64,000 bases of DNA from Pseudolabrys sp. (GCA_029980465.1 JARYIJ010000001.1:2615501-2679500), one strand, 5' to 3'; counted from the stretch's first letter, positions 44,599 through 54,662 are shown. Numbers and translations: made by a program. The notes: a model not told the origin generated them from the letters alone.

Positions 44599-45519
44599 AT
44601 GACGAAACGTGTTGCCGTGATCGGCGCCGGCACCATTGGAGCGAGCTGGGCCGCCATCTTCCTCGCCCGCGGCCTCGATGTCACGGCCTACGACCCCGCC
44701 CCGCAGGGCGAGGCGTTCGCGCGGCGCTTCATCGCCAACGCCTGGCCGACGCTGGAAACCCTGGGCTGGGTCGAGAAGGGCGCATCACAGGACCGCATCG
44801 CCTTCTTCAAGACGGCGGCCGAAGCCGCCGAGGGCGCCGAATTCGTGCAAGAGAGCGGGCCTGAACGCGAGGACGCCAAGATCGAGCTGTTCGCGGAAAT
44901 CGACGGCGCGGCGCCCCCGGACAGCGTGATCGCCTCGAGCTCGTCGGGCCTTTTGATCTCGCGCGTCAGCGTGAAATGCCGGCACCCCGAGCGCTGCGTC
45001 ATTGGCCATCCGTTCAACCCGCCGCATCTCATTCCGTTGGTCGAGGTGGTGGCCGGCGAGAAGACGTCAGCGAAGGCGGTTGACGATGCGATGGCGTTCT
45101 ATCGCGAGATTGGCAAGCACCCGATCCGCATCAACAAGGAGGTGCCGGGTCACATCGCCAACCGGCTTCAGGCCGCGCTATGGCGCGAGGCGGTGTATCT
45201 GGTTGCGGACGGCGTGGCCTCGGTCGCGGATGTCGATGCGGCGATCGCCTACGGTCCCGGCTTGCGCTGGGCGTTGATGGGGCCGCATCTGACCTTTCAT
45301 CTGGCCGGCGGCGAGGGCGGCATGACGAACTTCATGAATCATTTGCGGCCGGCGCTGGAAACCTGGCTGTCGGATCGCGATCCGAAATTCACGCCCGAGG
45401 TGCAGAAGACGATCATCGAGGGCGTCGGCAAGGAGGCCGCAGGCCGCACGATCGGCGACCTGCAGAAATGGCGCGACCGCAAATTGATCGAGATTCTGAA
45501 GGTGAGCGCCGCGCCGTAG
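44599..45519 (+). CDS. 3-hydroxyacyl-CoA dehydrogenase family protein
   Basis: A 306-residue NAD-dependent dehydrogenase. VAVIGAGTIGASWA is the Rossmann loop, ASSSSGLLIS and the catalytic IGHPFNPPHLIPLVE follow, then GHIANRLQAAL. The single C-terminal domain and size fit the carnitine 3-dehydrogenase / L-gulonate dehydrogenase branch better than fatty-acid FadB proteins. It oxidises a 3-hydroxy acid or its CoA ester. Confidence 0.88.
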   Translation: MTKRVAVIGAGTIGASWAAIFLARGLDVTAYDPAPQGEAFARRFIANAWPTLETLGWVEKGASQDRIAFFKTAAEAAEGAEFVQESGPEREDAKIELFAEIDGAAPPDSVIASSSSGLLISRVSVKCRHPERCVIGHPFNPPHLIPLVEVVAGEKTSAKAVDDAMAFYREIGKHPIRINKEVPGHIANRLQAALWREAVYLVADGVASVADVDAAIAYGPGLRWALMGPHLTFHLAGGEGGMTNFMNHLRPALETWLSDRDPKFTPEVQKTIIEGVGKEAAGRTIGDLQKWRDRKLIEILKVSAAP

Positions 45520-45540
45520 TTGTGTTACTGCGTAGCTGTG

Positions 45541-45771
45541 TTACTTGCCGGCGGCCTTGCGCAGCGCGTCGTTGATGCGATCCTGCCAGCCGGGGCCGCC
45601 GGCCTGAAAGACATCGAGCACGTCCCGGTCGATTCGCAGCGACACTGTTTCCTTGACGCCGGGAACGGCAGGCTTCGGCGGCGGCAGATCGGCCGGCTTG
45701 GTCGTCACCGCCTTGAATGCCTTCTCGGCGAGCGCGCGTGTATCGGTCGGCGGGCGGCGATTGATGGCCAT
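45541..45771 (-). CDS. Orphan BrnA-like antitoxin family protein
   Basis: A 76-residue protein whose C-terminal half (KETVSLRIDRDVLDVF, then GGPGWQDRINDALRKA) is the ribbon-helix-helix of BrnA antitoxins. BrnA normally neutralises BrnT RNase encoded upstream. Here the upstream neighbour, 3 bases away, is TrcR, and no BrnT-like frame is seen. The Pro-rich N-terminus is a flexible tail. It may now be a simple DNA-binding regulator. Confidence 0.75.
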   Translation of the reverse strand: MAINRRPPTDTRALAEKAFKAVTTKPADLPPPKPAVPGVKETVSLRIDRDVLDVFQAGGPGWQDRINDALRKAAGK

Positions 45772-45774
45772 GGG

Positions 45775-46488
45775 TCAGTTCTCGTCTTCGTGCTTGCCGC
45801 CGATCTGCTTGAGCTTGGCGAATACGGCGCTGACGTCGAGATCGCCCGACGGCCTGTCGCCTTCGGCGGCGGCCGGCGCGGCTTCCGCGTCCTTGCGGGT
45901 CGTCTCCGACGCCGGCAGCAACGTCGCGCCGCCGTTCTCGACGACAACCGGTTTTTCCTTGTTGGCGCGGTTGACCTCGAAGTCGAGCTCGAGCTGCGTG
46001 GTGAGTCCCAGCGTCACCGGATCCATTGGCGTCAAGGTAGCCGAATTCCAGTGCGTGCGGTCGCGGATCGACTGGATGGTCGACTTGGTGGTGCCGACGA
46101 GACGCATGATCGCCGCGTCCTTCAGCTCGGGATGATTGCGCACCAGCCACAGGATCGCATTCGGGCGATCCTGGCGGCGCGACACCGGCGTATAACGCGG
46201 CCCCTTCTTGTTGACGCGCTCCATCGACGGCAGGTCGACCTTCGGCGCGGACAGGTCGAGCTTCCTGTTCGGGTCGGCTTCCGCGGCGGCGATCGCCTCG
46301 CGGGTGAGCTGGCCCGTCAGCACCGGATCGAGGCCCTTGATGCCCTGCGCCGAGTCGCCGTCGGCAATGGCCTTCACCTCGAGCACGTGCAGTTTGCAGA
46401 ACTCGGCGATCTGCTCGAAGGTCAGCGAGGTGTTGTCCAGCAGCCAGACGGCGGTGGCTTTCGGCATCAGCGGTGCGGCTTGTGACAT
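45775..46488 (-). CDS. trcR: TrcR-type cell-cycle transcriptional regulator (DUF1013)
   Basis: A 237-residue DUF1013 protein. AVWLLDNTSLTFEQIAEFC near residue 15 and the HTH-like MRLVGTTKSTIQSIRDR near residue 125 are conserved in the family, named TrcR from work placing it in the CtrA network of alphaproteobacteria. The C-terminus is acidic and variable. ATG at 46488 starts the normal N-terminus. The adjacent BrnA-like gene is likely in the same transcript. Confidence 0.85.
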   Translation of the reverse strand: MSQAAPLMPKATAVWLLDNTSLTFEQIAEFCKLHVLEVKAIADGDSAQGIKGLDPVLTGQLTREAIAAAEADPNRKLDLSAPKVDLPSMERVNKKGPRYTPVSRRQDRPNAILWLVRNHPELKDAAIMRLVGTTKSTIQSIRDRTHWNSATLTPMDPVTLGLTTQLELDFEVNRANKEKPVVVENGGATLLPASETTRKDAEAAPAAAEGDRPSGDLDVSAVFAKLKQIGGKHEDEN

Positions 46489-46688
46489 GGCGTCTCCTCG
46501 GCAGCTTTTCAGGCGAATTTCGGCAAAGGCCTTTCGCGCTCCGCCCACCCTTGCGGGCGAAGCACCAGATCATCAGCGATGACCGGAAAGTGGCCGGAAT
46601 ATAGGGGGCATGGCGGTTCGGCGCAACCGGCTTGCCTTGACAGGAAAAGCCGCCCGGCTCATGTCGGACGCGTCCAGTCGAGGATTTC

Positions 46689-47663
46689 ATGGCAGAAACC
46701 GCGCAAAAACCGCCGCTCAAGGTGCTGTTGTGCTCGCCGCGCGGCTTCTGCGCCGGGGTGGTGCGCGCCATCGATTCGGTCGAGCGCGCCCTCGAGGTCT
46801 ATGGGCCGCCGGTCTATGTCCGGCACGAGATCGTCCATAATCGCTTCGTGGTCGAGAGCCTGCGTGCCAAGGGCGCGGTGTTTGTCGAGGAACTTTCGGA
46901 AATTCCGGAGACGGACGCGCCGGTGATTTTCTCGGCGCATGGCGTCGCCAGATCGGTGCCGGAGGAGGCGGGCAAGCGGAACCTGTTCGTGCTGGACGCG
47001 ACCTGCCCGCTGGTGACCAAGGTCCACCGCGAGGCGGAAATCCATTTCCGCCGCGGCCGCGAGATCGTGCTGGTCGGCCATGCCGGTCATCCGGAAGTCG
47101 TCGGCACCATGGGCCAGCTTCCCGCGGGCGCCGTGACCCTGGTCGAGACCCTCGATGACGCCGCGCGCTTTTCGCCGCGCGATCCCGGCAAGCTTGCTTA
47201 CGTCACGCAGACGACGTTGTCGGTCGACGACACCTCGCAGATCGTCGACATGCTGAAGTCGCGGTTCCTGGCAATCGTCGGCCCGCACAAGGAAGACATC
47301 TGCTACGCCACCACCAACCGGCAGGATGCGGTCAAGCGCGTCGCGCCGCTGGTCGATGCGCTGATCGTGGTCGGCGCACCGAATTCGTCGAACTCGCAGC
47401 GGCTGCGCGAGGTGGCGGAGCGCGCCGGTTGCCGGCGGGCGGTGCTCATTCAACGCGCCGCCGACATCGACTGGACGGTGTTCGACGGTATCGCCTCGCT
47501 CGGCATCACGGCGGGCGCGTCGGCGCCGGAAATCCTGGTCGAGGAAATCATCGGCGCATTCGCCGAGCGTTACGGTGTCAGTGTCGATACGGTTTCGGCG
47601 GCCGAGGAGGCGGTGTTCTTTCCGCTGCCGCGGGCGTTGCGCGAAAGCCAGGCCGCGGAATGA
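46689..47663 (+). CDS. ispH: 4-hydroxy-3-methylbut-2-enyl diphosphate reductase
   Basis: A 324-residue iron-sulfur enzyme, last step of the non-mevalonate isoprenoid pathway, giving IPP and DMAPP. Cluster cysteines are in GFCAGV (Cys21), DATCPL and DICYAT; FSAHGV, HAGHPEV, TTLS and GAPNSSNS substrate motifs are intact. Length is normal. It heads the conserved order ispH, thrB, rnhA, with a palindromic repeat in the spacer to thrB. Confidence 0.97.
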   Translation: MAETAQKPPLKVLLCSPRGFCAGVVRAIDSVERALEVYGPPVYVRHEIVHNRFVVESLRAKGAVFVEELSEIPETDAPVIFSAHGVARSVPEEAGKRNLFVLDATCPLVTKVHREAEIHFRRGREIVLVGHAGHPEVVGTMGQLPAGAVTLVETLDDAARFSPRDPGKLAYVTQTTLSVDDTSQIVDMLKSRFLAIVGPHKEDICYATTNRQDAVKRVAPLVDALIVVGAPNSSNSQRLREVAERAGCRRAVLIQRAADIDWTVFDGIASLGITAGASAPEILVEEIIGAFAERYGVSVDTVSAAEEAVFFPLPRALRESQAAE

Positions 47664-47685
47664 TCCGGGACCATCATGTGGAAAG

Positions 47686-47732
47686 GTCCCGGTTCTGCGG
47701 CGCAGCGTTTCACGCTGCGCCGCGCCCGGGAC
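47686..47732. repeat. Palindromic repeat between ispH and thrB
   Basis: Hairpin GTCCCGG, then an 11-bp stem GCGGCGCAGCG with CGCTGCGCCGC, closed by CCGGGAC. Same family as the copies near 35459 and 35712. The thrB ribosome site and start lie just after it. Confidence 0.85.
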
Positions 47733-47747
47733 ACGAGTGAGGCTGCG

Positions 47748-48710
47748 ATGGCGGTCTATACCGACGTCGGCGCCGACGAACTCAACGCATTTCTCGCCGG
47801 TTACGATCTCGGCGCGCTGCTGTCCTACAAGGGCATCGCCGAAGGCGTCGAGAACTCGAACTTCCTCGTTCACACCGAGCGCGGCAGCTACATCCTGACA
47901 CTGTACGAGAAGCGCGTGGCGGCGGGCGACCTGCCGTTCTTTCTCGGCCTGATGGAGCATCTCGCCAGCCGCGGCATCACCTGTCCGCAGCCGGTGCGCA
48001 ACAAGGCCGGCGTCGTGCTCGGCACGCTGGCCGGCCGTCCCGCGGCGATCGTCACCTTTCTCGACGGTTTGTGGATCCGGCGGCCCAGCACCCGGCACTG
48101 CGCTGCGCTCGGCGCGGCACTGGCCAAATTGCATCTCGCCGGCGCCGATTTCGCCATGACGCGGATCAACGCATTGACGGTCGGCAACTGGCGCGGCCTT
48201 TACGATCTGGCGAAGGATCGCGCCGATGGCGTCCAGCCCGGCCTTGCGGCGGCGATCGCCGGCGAGCTCGATATGCTGGAAAAGAACTGGCCGAAGGGCC
48301 TGCCGCAGGGCGTCATCCACGCCGACCTGTTTCCGGATAACGTGTTCTTCCTCGGCGACCGGCTGTCCGGCCTGATCGACTTCTATTTCGCCTGCACCGA
48401 TACGCTGGCTTACGACATCGCGGTCTGCCTCAATGCCTGGTGTTTCGAGCCGGACAATGCCTACAACGTCACCAAGGGCCGGGCGCTGCTGCAGGCCTAT
48501 GGCGAGGTCCGCGCGCTGTCGCAAGCCGAGCGCGGCGCATTGCCGGTGCTGGCGCGGGGGGCGGCGCTGCGGTTCCTGCTGACGCGGCTGGTCGACTGGC
48601 TCGCCGTGCCGCCCGGCGCCATGGTCAAGCCGAAGGACCCCCTCGAATATTTCCGCAAGCTGCGCTTCCATCAGGCGCTCAGGAACGTGCGCGACTACGG
48701 GCTCGATTGA
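47748..48710 (+). CDS. thrB: Homoserine kinase
   Basis: A 320-residue homoserine kinase of the aminoglycoside-phosphotransferase-like type (ThrB2), making O-phosphohomoserine for threonine synthesis. [15 protein letters not shown] near the N-terminus, [13 protein letters not shown] as catalytic loop near residue 190, and LIDFYFA as metal motif are present. ATG at 47748 follows a GTGAGG-like site. An earlier start would read through the repeat and is unlikely. Confidence 0.95.
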   Translation: MAVYTDVGADELNAFLAGYDLGALLSYKGIAEGVENSNFLVHTERGSYILTLYEKRVAAGDLPFFLGLMEHLASRGITCPQPVRNKAGVVLGTLAGRPAAIVTFLDGLWIRRPSTRHCAALGAALAKLHLAGADFAMTRINALTVGNWRGLYDLAKDRADGVQPGLAAAIAGELDMLEKNWPKGLPQGVIHADLFPDNVFFLGDRLSGLIDFYFACTDTLAYDIAVCLNAWCFEPDNAYNVTKGRALLQAYGEVRALSQAERGALPVLARGAALRFLLTRLVDWLAVPPGAMVKPKDPLEYFRKLRFHQALRNVRDYGLD

Positions 48711-48771
48711 TGACGCGCCTAATCCCGAAAAGTGTGAACGGGCTTTCGGGCACGATCGTGCGCGAGGACGC

Positions 48772-49242
48772 ATGAGCGACGAGCGGGTCACGATCTATAC
48801 CGACGGTGCCTGTTCGGGAAATCCGGGTCCTGGCGGTTGGGGCGCGATCCTGTCGTTCGGCGGTCATGAGAAAGAGCTGATGGGCGGCGAGCCGCACACC
48901 ACCAACAACAGGATGGAGTTGCTGGCCGCCATCTCGGCGCTCGAAGCGCTCAAGCGGCCGGTCATGGTCGACCTGCATACCGACAGCGAATACCTGCGCA
49001 ACGGCATCACCCAGTGGATCAAGAACTGGAAGCGGAACGGCTGGCGCACGGCCGACAAGAAGCCGGTCAAGAATGTCGATCTCTGGCAGCGGCTCGACGC
49101 CGCGCTCGCCAGCCATCACGTGCAATGGCACTGGGTGAAGGGCCACGCCGGACATCCGATGAACGAGCGCGCGGACCGATTGGCGCGGGACGGCATCGTC
49201 GCGGCGCGGGCGGGCGCTGTCGGCGCGATGAAGACGAAATGA
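48772..49242 (+). CDS. rnhA: Ribonuclease HI
   Basis: A 156-residue RNase HI cutting the RNA strand of RNA-DNA hybrids. [15 protein letters not shown] with the first Asp near residue 10, [10 protein letters not shown] with Glu, [11 protein letters not shown] with Asp70-type residue, and the [15 protein letters not shown] end with the last Asp complete the DEDD site. It is 61 bases behind thrB, in the order usual for this group. Confidence 0.97.
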   Translation: MSDERVTIYTDGACSGNPGPGGWGAILSFGGHEKELMGGEPHTTNNRMELLAAISALEALKRPVMVDLHTDSEYLRNGITQWIKNWKRNGWRTADKKPVKNVDLWQRLDAALASHHVQWHWVKGHAGHPMNERADRLARDGIVAARAGAVGAMKTK

Positions 49243-49245
49243 ACG

Positions 49246-49277
49246 GACCGGGTCCCGGCGAAACCGGGGACCCGGTC
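49246..49277. repeat. GC-rich hairpin after rnhA
   Basis: Stem GACCGGGTCCCGG with CCGGGGACCCGGTC. No T-run follows, so it is not a classical terminator; it may still stop or protect the transcript and resembles the CCCGGG repeat family. Confidence 0.7.
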
Positions 49278-49373
49278 ATCAATGTGTCAGTGGTCGATCG
49301 CTGACGTGTCTTTGCCGGATGCCCGCCGGGGCCTGCACCCGTGAAGGCGGGCGCAGACCTGACAGTGCCGGAA

Positions 49374-49859
49374 TTAAAGCTGCTTCAGCAGCGCCTCGCC
49401 GCCCGACACCGTGCACTGGCCCGGCGACTCTTCGATATTGAGCGTCTTTACGACGCCGTCCTCGACCACCATGGAATAGCGCTTCGAGCGCGTCGCCAAG
49501 CCCCGGCCCGAGCCATCGAAGTCCATGCCGATCGCCTTGGTGAATTCCGCATTACCATCGGACAGGCCCTCGACCTTGCCTTCGGCGCCGGTCGACTTCA
49601 ACCAGGCCGCGAGCACGAACGGGTCGTTCACCGCGGTCACGGCGATGGCCGAGACGCCCTTGGCTTTGATGGCGTCGGTGTTCTTCACAAAGCTTGGCAT
49701 GTGCAGGTTGGTGCAGGTCGGCGTGAATGCGCCGGGCACCGCGAACAGCGCCACCTTTTTGCCCTTGAAAATCTCGTCGGTGCTCCTGGCCTTCGGGCCC
49801 TCCGACGTCATGACATAAAACGTTGTGCTCGGAAGCTTGTCACCGACCTTGATCGCCAT
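49374..49859 (-). CDS. Peroxiredoxin, Prx5/AhpE-like (atypical 2-Cys)
   Basis: A 161-residue peroxiredoxin. The peroxidatic Cys49 is in PGAFTPTC, the conserved Arg in LATRSKRYSMVVEDG, and a possible resolving Cys is in SPGQCTVSGG near residue 148. Reduces peroxides in the cytosol, often with glutaredoxin or glutathione. Convergent to rnhA, as in many rhizobia. Confidence 0.95.
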   Translation of the reverse strand: MAIKVGDKLPSTTFYVMTSEGPKARSTDEIFKGKKVALFAVPGAFTPTCTNLHMPSFVKNTDAIKAKGVSAIAVTAVNDPFVLAAWLKSTGAEGKVEGLSDGNAEFTKAIGMDFDGSGRGLATRSKRYSMVVEDGVVKTLNIEESPGQCTVSGGEALLKQL

Positions 49860-49935
49860 GGTGTTCCTCTCGTTATGGACAGGCGTGAATATTGATGAAC
49901 GTCAGATGCGCGGAAATTAGCCCGGGGCTGAGGCG

Positions 49936-50787
49936 TTAGTCGAGATGGGCGGTGGTCTGGATGGCGTGGTTGCCGTCGACGATCGTAAAGGTGAGGTCGG
50001 CCGGCTTCTTCGGGTCAGCGCCCGGCGGCAGGCCGTCGAGAGCGAAGCCGAACTGGCGGTGTCCTGGCGGCGCGCCTTCCACCGGCTTCGGAATGGGCAG
50101 CGCCCACTCAGCGGTCGGGCCTTCGGCAAAAATCTGCACGTCGTCCCTGGTTGCGATGTCGACCGCAACCAGCGGCTTGGAATTCTTGTTGACGCGGCGA
50201 ATCGTCAGTCCGGCTTGTTGCGGCGTCACGTCTTTCGGCACGCTCACCATGGCGCCGGCGATGTCCTGGTCGAAATCGCTCGGCTTGGAGTCGAGAGTCA
50301 GGTCGTGGTGGCCCTGCGACGGCACGCAGATCTTCTGGCAGACCGCGTATTGCAGGTCGAGCTTCAACCGCACCGGCTTTGCCGAATCCCGCGGCGTGAC
50401 GACGACCGGAAAGATGACGTGATCGGTGTATCCGATGATGGTCCCGCTGTCGTCGGTGATGGCGTGCGGCGCCGGGTAAAGCACCTGGGCGCTGCGGACG
50501 TTGTCGGAATCGCTGAAGTCGAACGTCGGCGCCACGCCGGAATCTCCGGGATAACGCCAATAGGTGTGCCAGCCCGGATCCATCTGCAGTTCGACGCCGA
50601 TGCGGTAATGCGCCGCACCGGCCTTGGCCGTGGCGGCAATAAGGCGAGACGCGGCCCGGATATCGACGTCCCATTGTGACGCGCTTTCGGCGTGCGCTGG
50701 CGCCTGCGCGAGAAGCACGATGACGAGGGCCGATGCGGCCGCGGCGCCAAACGGAAGATCACGGGATGACGTCATGACAGACAGCAT
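49936..50787 (-). CDS. Periplasmic protein with DsbD N-terminal-like domain only
   Basis: A 283-residue exported protein; signal peptide SALVIVLLAQAPAHA ends near residue 33. The mature part matches the thiol-disulfide interchange domain of DsbD, with PGWHTYWRYPGDSG and the Cys-x3-Cys pair in YAVCQKICVP near residue 148. It has no transmembrane or thioredoxin domain, so it cannot itself move electrons across the membrane and must use a partner. Start ATG 50787 or 50775; no clear ribosome site separates them. Confidence 0.82.
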   Translation of the reverse strand: MLSVMTSSRDLPFGAAAASALVIVLLAQAPAHAESASQWDVDIRAASRLIAATAKAGAAHYRIGVELQMDPGWHTYWRYPGDSGVAPTFDFSDSDNVRSAQVLYPAPHAITDDSGTIIGYTDHVIFPVVVTPRDSAKPVRLKLDLQYAVCQKICVPSQGHHDLTLDSKPSDFDQDIAGAMVSVPKDVTPQQAGLTIRRVNKNSKPLVAVDIATRDDVQIFAEGPTAEWALPIPKPVEGAPPGHRQFGFALDGLPPGADPKKPADLTFTIVDGNHAIQTTAHLD

Positions 50788-50959
50788 TAGGGCAGATTGT
50801 GGCAGCGGAGGAAACTGAATTCATCGTGAGCGGCGTATGAACCGCGTTTCGCGCAAATGCCGTATTCGCGGCGTTTTGGATGGTCATCACCGCGACGCCC
50901 TTGAACTTTTCACGGGATGGCTCGTTTTCAAATCAGCACTCATCGGGTACGCTTTTTCC

Positions 50960-51577
50960 ATGCGGCAACCGAAAGCAAAAAAAGTACGAAACGCGGCGCC
51001 CGGCTATCTCGACGGTCAGATGCTGATCGCTATGCCGGCGATGAGCGACGAGCGCTTCAACCGCAGCCTGATCTATGTTTGCGCCCACTCCAACGAGGGT
51101 GCCATGGGCATCGTCGTCAACCAGGCCGCCGCCAATATCGACTTCCCCGACCTTCTGGTGCAATTGGAGGTCATCCCGGCCTCGGAGCGCATCGTGCTGC
51201 CGACGCGCGCGGAAGCCGTGCGTGTGCTCAAGGGTGGGCCGGTCGAAACCGGGCGCGGGTTCGTGCTGCACTCGGCCGACTTCTTCATCGAGAATTCGAC
51301 ATTGCCGATCGATAAGGGGGTTTGCCTGACCGCGACGGTCGACATTCTCAAGGCGATCGCCAAGGGCGACGGCCCCGCCAGCGCCATCCTGGCGCTCGGC
51401 TATGCCGGCTGGGCGCCGGGCCAGCTTGAGAACGAGATTCAGCACAACGGCTGGCTGCACTGCGCTGCGGACGACGACCTGATCTTCGGCACCGATATCG
51501 AGAGCAAGTATCAGAAAGCCCTGCACAAGATCGGCATCGATCTCGGCATGCTGTCGAATGAGGCCGGCCACGCCTGA
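50960..51577 (+). CDS. YqgE/AlgH family protein (DUF179)
   Basis: A 205-residue UPF0301/YqgE protein. [28 protein letters not shown] and [14 protein letters not shown] are the family motifs, and length is normal. The function is not established; in some bacteria it influences alginate or other transcription. ATG at 50960 starts a short basic tail. Not linked to its neighbours. Confidence 0.93.
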   Translation: MRQPKAKKVRNAAPGYLDGQMLIAMPAMSDERFNRSLIYVCAHSNEGAMGIVVNQAAANIDFPDLLVQLEVIPASERIVLPTRAEAVRVLKGGPVETGRGFVLHSADFFIENSTLPIDKGVCLTATVDILKAIAKGDGPASAILALGYAGWAPGQLENEIQHNGWLHCAADDDLIFGTDIESKYQKALHKIGIDLGMLSNEAGHA

Positions 51578-51615
51578 CGCCCGAAGCTGTCGCACGGTGA
51601 CGGGGCGGGACGCGA

Positions 51616-54519
51616 TCAGCCGACCTTGAGTGGCCGGCGCGCCGGCGGAGGCTTTTCACCGGTCAGCAACTGCGTCGCCTTGTCGGCGCTCATCGGTTCG
51701 CCGAAGGCGAAGCCCTGCGCGAACTCGCAACCCATCTGATAGAGCTCGACCGCATCGGAATCGGTCTCGGCGCCTTCGGCGACGACGTCCATGCCGAGGT
51801 CGTGCGCCAGCGCGATGATCGAGCGCAGGATGACAGGCCTCGTGCCGCGGGCCGTCGTGCGCACGAACGACTGGTCGATCTTGATGGTGTCGAACGGGAA
51901 ACGTTGCAGGTAGGCCAGCGACGAATGCCCGGTGCCGAAATCGTCGAGTGCGAGGCCGGCGCCGAGCTCGCGGATGCGGGTCAGCATCTGCGCGGCATGC
52001 TCCGGATTTTCCATCACCAGCGACTCGGTGAGCTCCAGCTTGAGCGAGCCGAGCGCCAGTGACGAGCGCGCCAGCACGGTGCGCAGGTCGTGGATCAGGT
52101 CCTGCCGGAGCAGTTGCCGCGACGACACGTTGACGCTGGTGAAGATCTGCTCGCGCAGCTTGCCGGAGCGCTGCCAGGTCGCGAGCTGGCGGGCGGAGCG
52201 GTCCAACACGAACAGGCCGAGATCGACGATCAGGCCGATTTCCTCGGCCATCGAGATGAATTCGGCCGGCGCCAGGCGGCCGAGCTTGGGATGGTCCCAG
52301 CGCGCCAGCGCCTCGAAGCCGGCGATGGCGCGGTCTTCGAGCCGTACGATCGGCTGGTAGAGGATGGTGATCTCTTCGCGCTCGATGGCGCGGCGCAATT
52401 CCGATTCCATCGTCAGGCGATCGGTCTTGCGCGAGCGCATCGCCGGCTTGAACACCTCGATGCGGTCGCCGCCGATGCGCTTGGCGTAATACATAGCCAG
52501 TTCCGCGTCCTTGAGCACTTCCTCGGTGCGGTGCGGCTGGCTGTCGGCGAGCGCCAGGCCCATCGAGGCGGTGAGGAAGATTTCGCGGTCGTTGAAGGCG
52601 ATCGGCGCGCGCAAGGTGCGGCGCAGCGTTTCGGCGAAGGCGACGATGCGCGCCGGTTCGCGCTCGGACAGCAGGATCATCGCGAACTGGTCGCCGCCGA
52701 GCCGCGCCAGCGTGTCCTGCGGCTTGAGCAGGCGGGTGAGGCGGCGCGCGATGGTCAGCAGGATGGAATCGCCGACCGCCATGCCGACCGAGTCGTTGAC
52801 CTGCTTGAAGCGGTCGAGGTCGATCATCATCACGGTCGGGCGGATGGTCTGCTCGGTGCGGGCGAAGGCGAAGGCCGCTTCCATGCGGTCGAGGAACAGC
52901 TCGCGGTTCGGCAGGCCGGTGAGGTTGTCGTGCACCGCGTCGAACAGCAGCCGCTCCTCGGCGTTCTTGAAATCGGTGACGTCGGCCAGCGTGCCGACCA
53001 CGCGCACGACTTCGCCGTCGGAGCCGACCACTGGCCGCGCCTTGAGGGCGAACCACATGTAATGGCCATCGGCGGCGCGCAGCCGGAACTCTTGATTGAG
53101 GCGGCCGCGGCGCTGCTCGATCATGCTGTCGAGCGCGGTGCGAAAACGGTCGCGGTCGAGTTGGTGCAGGATGTCGAGCCAGTCGGCGGCTGGTCCTTCC
53201 AGCGCGCCGCGCTTGAGGCCGAGGAGGTGCTCGGTTTCGGGACTGGTGAAGACCTTGTCAGACGACACGTCCCAATCCCAGATCATGTCGCCCGCGCCGG
53301 TCAAAGCCAGCGCCCGGCGCTCGACATCGGAAACGATGCCGTGGGTGATGCCGCCGGCAAAGGCGTGCTGCATCACGGTGAAGCCGATCAGCATCACGAT
53401 CAGGACGAGGCCGCCGAGCAGCGCCGGCGCGATGATGTCGTTGGTGACGACGCCGGTGACGGCAAGGCCGGCGGCGAATACCCAGACGACCAGGAGAAGC
53501 CAGGTCGGGATCAGCAGCACTGCGCGATCGAAGCCGTGCGTCGAGAGATAGAGCACCATGCCGAATCCGGCGATCGCGATGGCGGCGAGCGAGATGCGCG
53601 CGATGCCAGACGCGATGGCGGGATCGAACACGGCGACGGCGACCAGCGCCGTCAGCCCGGCAAGCCACGCCAGCGTGATATGAACGTAGCGGACGTGCCA
53701 GCGATTGAGATTGAGGTAGGCGAACAGGAAGACGAGCAGTGTCGCGGCGAGGATCGCTTCGCCGCTGGCGCGCCAGACCCTTTCGGCGCCGGCCGACATG
53801 TCGAACACCTTGCCCCAGAAGCCGAAGTCGATTCCGATGTAGATGAGCACCGCCCAGCCGAGCGCGGCGGCGGCGGGGAACATGACGCTGCCTTTGACGA
53901 CGAACAGGATGGTCAGGAACAGCGCCAGCAGGCCGGCGATGCCGATAACGATGCCGTAGTACAGCGTGAATGAGTTGACCTTGTCCTTGTAGGCGTCGGG
54001 CTCCCACAGATAGACCTGCGGCAGCTTGTCAGTGCGCATCTCGGCGACGAAGGTGATGACGCTGCCGGGATCGAGCGTGATGCGGAACACATCGGCGGTC
54101 GGGCTGTCGACGCGAACCGGCCGGTCGCCGGTCGACGGCGTAATCGTGACGATGCGCGAGAGGCCGAGGTCAGGCCACAGGATGCCCGAGCCGACCATGC
54201 GGTAATGCGGGATGACGATCAGGCGGTCGAGCTGCTCGTCGCCGTTGTTGGTGAGCGCGAACACCGCCCAGTTGGTGCTGCCTTCGCGCGCGCGCACTTC
54301 GATGCGGCGCACGATGCTGTCCGGCCCCGGTGCGGTCGAGACCTGGATGCGATCGGTTTCGGTCTTGATGCGCTGGACGGCGTTCGTGAGGTCGATCGCC
54401 GGGGTGTCGGTGCGGACGCTGATGGCCTCGACCGCATTGGCGGACACGACGGCACCCAGCAACGCCGCGAACGCGACGGCGCCGACGATCAAAGCCCTCG
54501 CGCGTTTGAAACCCGGCAA
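51616..54519 (-). CDS. 7TM-sensor PAS-GGDEF(degenerate)-EAL protein
   Basis: About 967 residues. Signal peptide (ALIVGAVAFAALLGAVVSANA), a periplasmic 7TMR-DISM-type domain to about residue 180, seven membrane helices to about 400, a PAS domain (GAGDMIWDWDVSSDKVF), GGDEF, then EAL. The cyclase motif is GGDQF (Gln codon at 52687-52689), so synthesis is unlikely. The EAL site is complete: GFEALARW, VNVSS, LELTES, LDDFGTG, KIDQSF, AEGAET, predicting c-di-GMP hydrolysis. TTG at 54519 has AGGGGA six bases upstream and begins the signal peptide; the frame stays open further up. Confidence 0.87.
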   Translation of the reverse strand: MPGFKRARALIVGAVAFAALLGAVVSANAVEAISVRTDTPAIDLTNAVQRIKTETDRIQVSTAPGPDSIVRRIEVRAREGSTNWAVFALTNNGDEQLDRLIVIPHYRMVGSGILWPDLGLSRIVTITPSTGDRPVRVDSPTADVFRITLDPGSVITFVAEMRTDKLPQVYLWEPDAYKDKVNSFTLYYGIVIGIAGLLALFLTILFVVKGSVMFPAAAALGWAVLIYIGIDFGFWGKVFDMSAGAERVWRASGEAILAATLLVFLFAYLNLNRWHVRYVHITLAWLAGLTALVAVAVFDPAIASGIARISLAAIAIAGFGMVLYLSTHGFDRAVLLIPTWLLLVVWVFAAGLAVTGVVTNDIIAPALLGGLVLIVMLIGFTVMQHAFAGGITHGIVSDVERRALALTGAGDMIWDWDVSSDKVFTSPETEHLLGLKRGALEGPAADWLDILHQLDRDRFRTALDSMIEQRRGRLNQEFRLRAADGHYMWFALKARPVVGSDGEVVRVVGTLADVTDFKNAEERLLFDAVHDNLTGLPNRELFLDRMEAAFAFARTEQTIRPTVMMIDLDRFKQVNDSVGMAVGDSILLTIARRLTRLLKPQDTLARLGGDQFAMILLSEREPARIVAFAETLRRTLRAPIAFNDREIFLTASMGLALADSQPHRTEEVLKDAELAMYYAKRIGGDRIEVFKPAMRSRKTDRLTMESELRRAIEREEITILYQPIVRLEDRAIAGFEALARWDHPKLGRLAPAEFISMAEEIGLIVDLGLFVLDRSARQLATWQRSGKLREQIFTSVNVSSRQLLRQDLIHDLRTVLARSSLALGSLKLELTESLVMENPEHAAQMLTRIRELGAGLALDDFGTGHSSLAYLQRFPFDTIKIDQSFVRTTARGTRPVILRSIIALAHDLGMDVVAEGAETDSDAVELYQMGCEFAQGFAFGEPMSADKATQLLTGEKPPPARRPLKVG

Positions 54520-54662
54520 TACAAATCCCCTGGTCGCCCCGGAGCGAACGTTCCGTCCGCTCAGCGCGCCGCAACTATCCACCACTTCAACCCCGCCTGT
54601 CAGTTCTGGTCGGACATTGTGCCTAATTCGCGGCTGGGCGGGAAGAAAGTTCCGCAGCGGTC

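Noticed and set aside
49246..49277. rnhA terminator
   Set aside because: Strong hairpin but no T-run and similar to the repeat families, so listed as a repeat.
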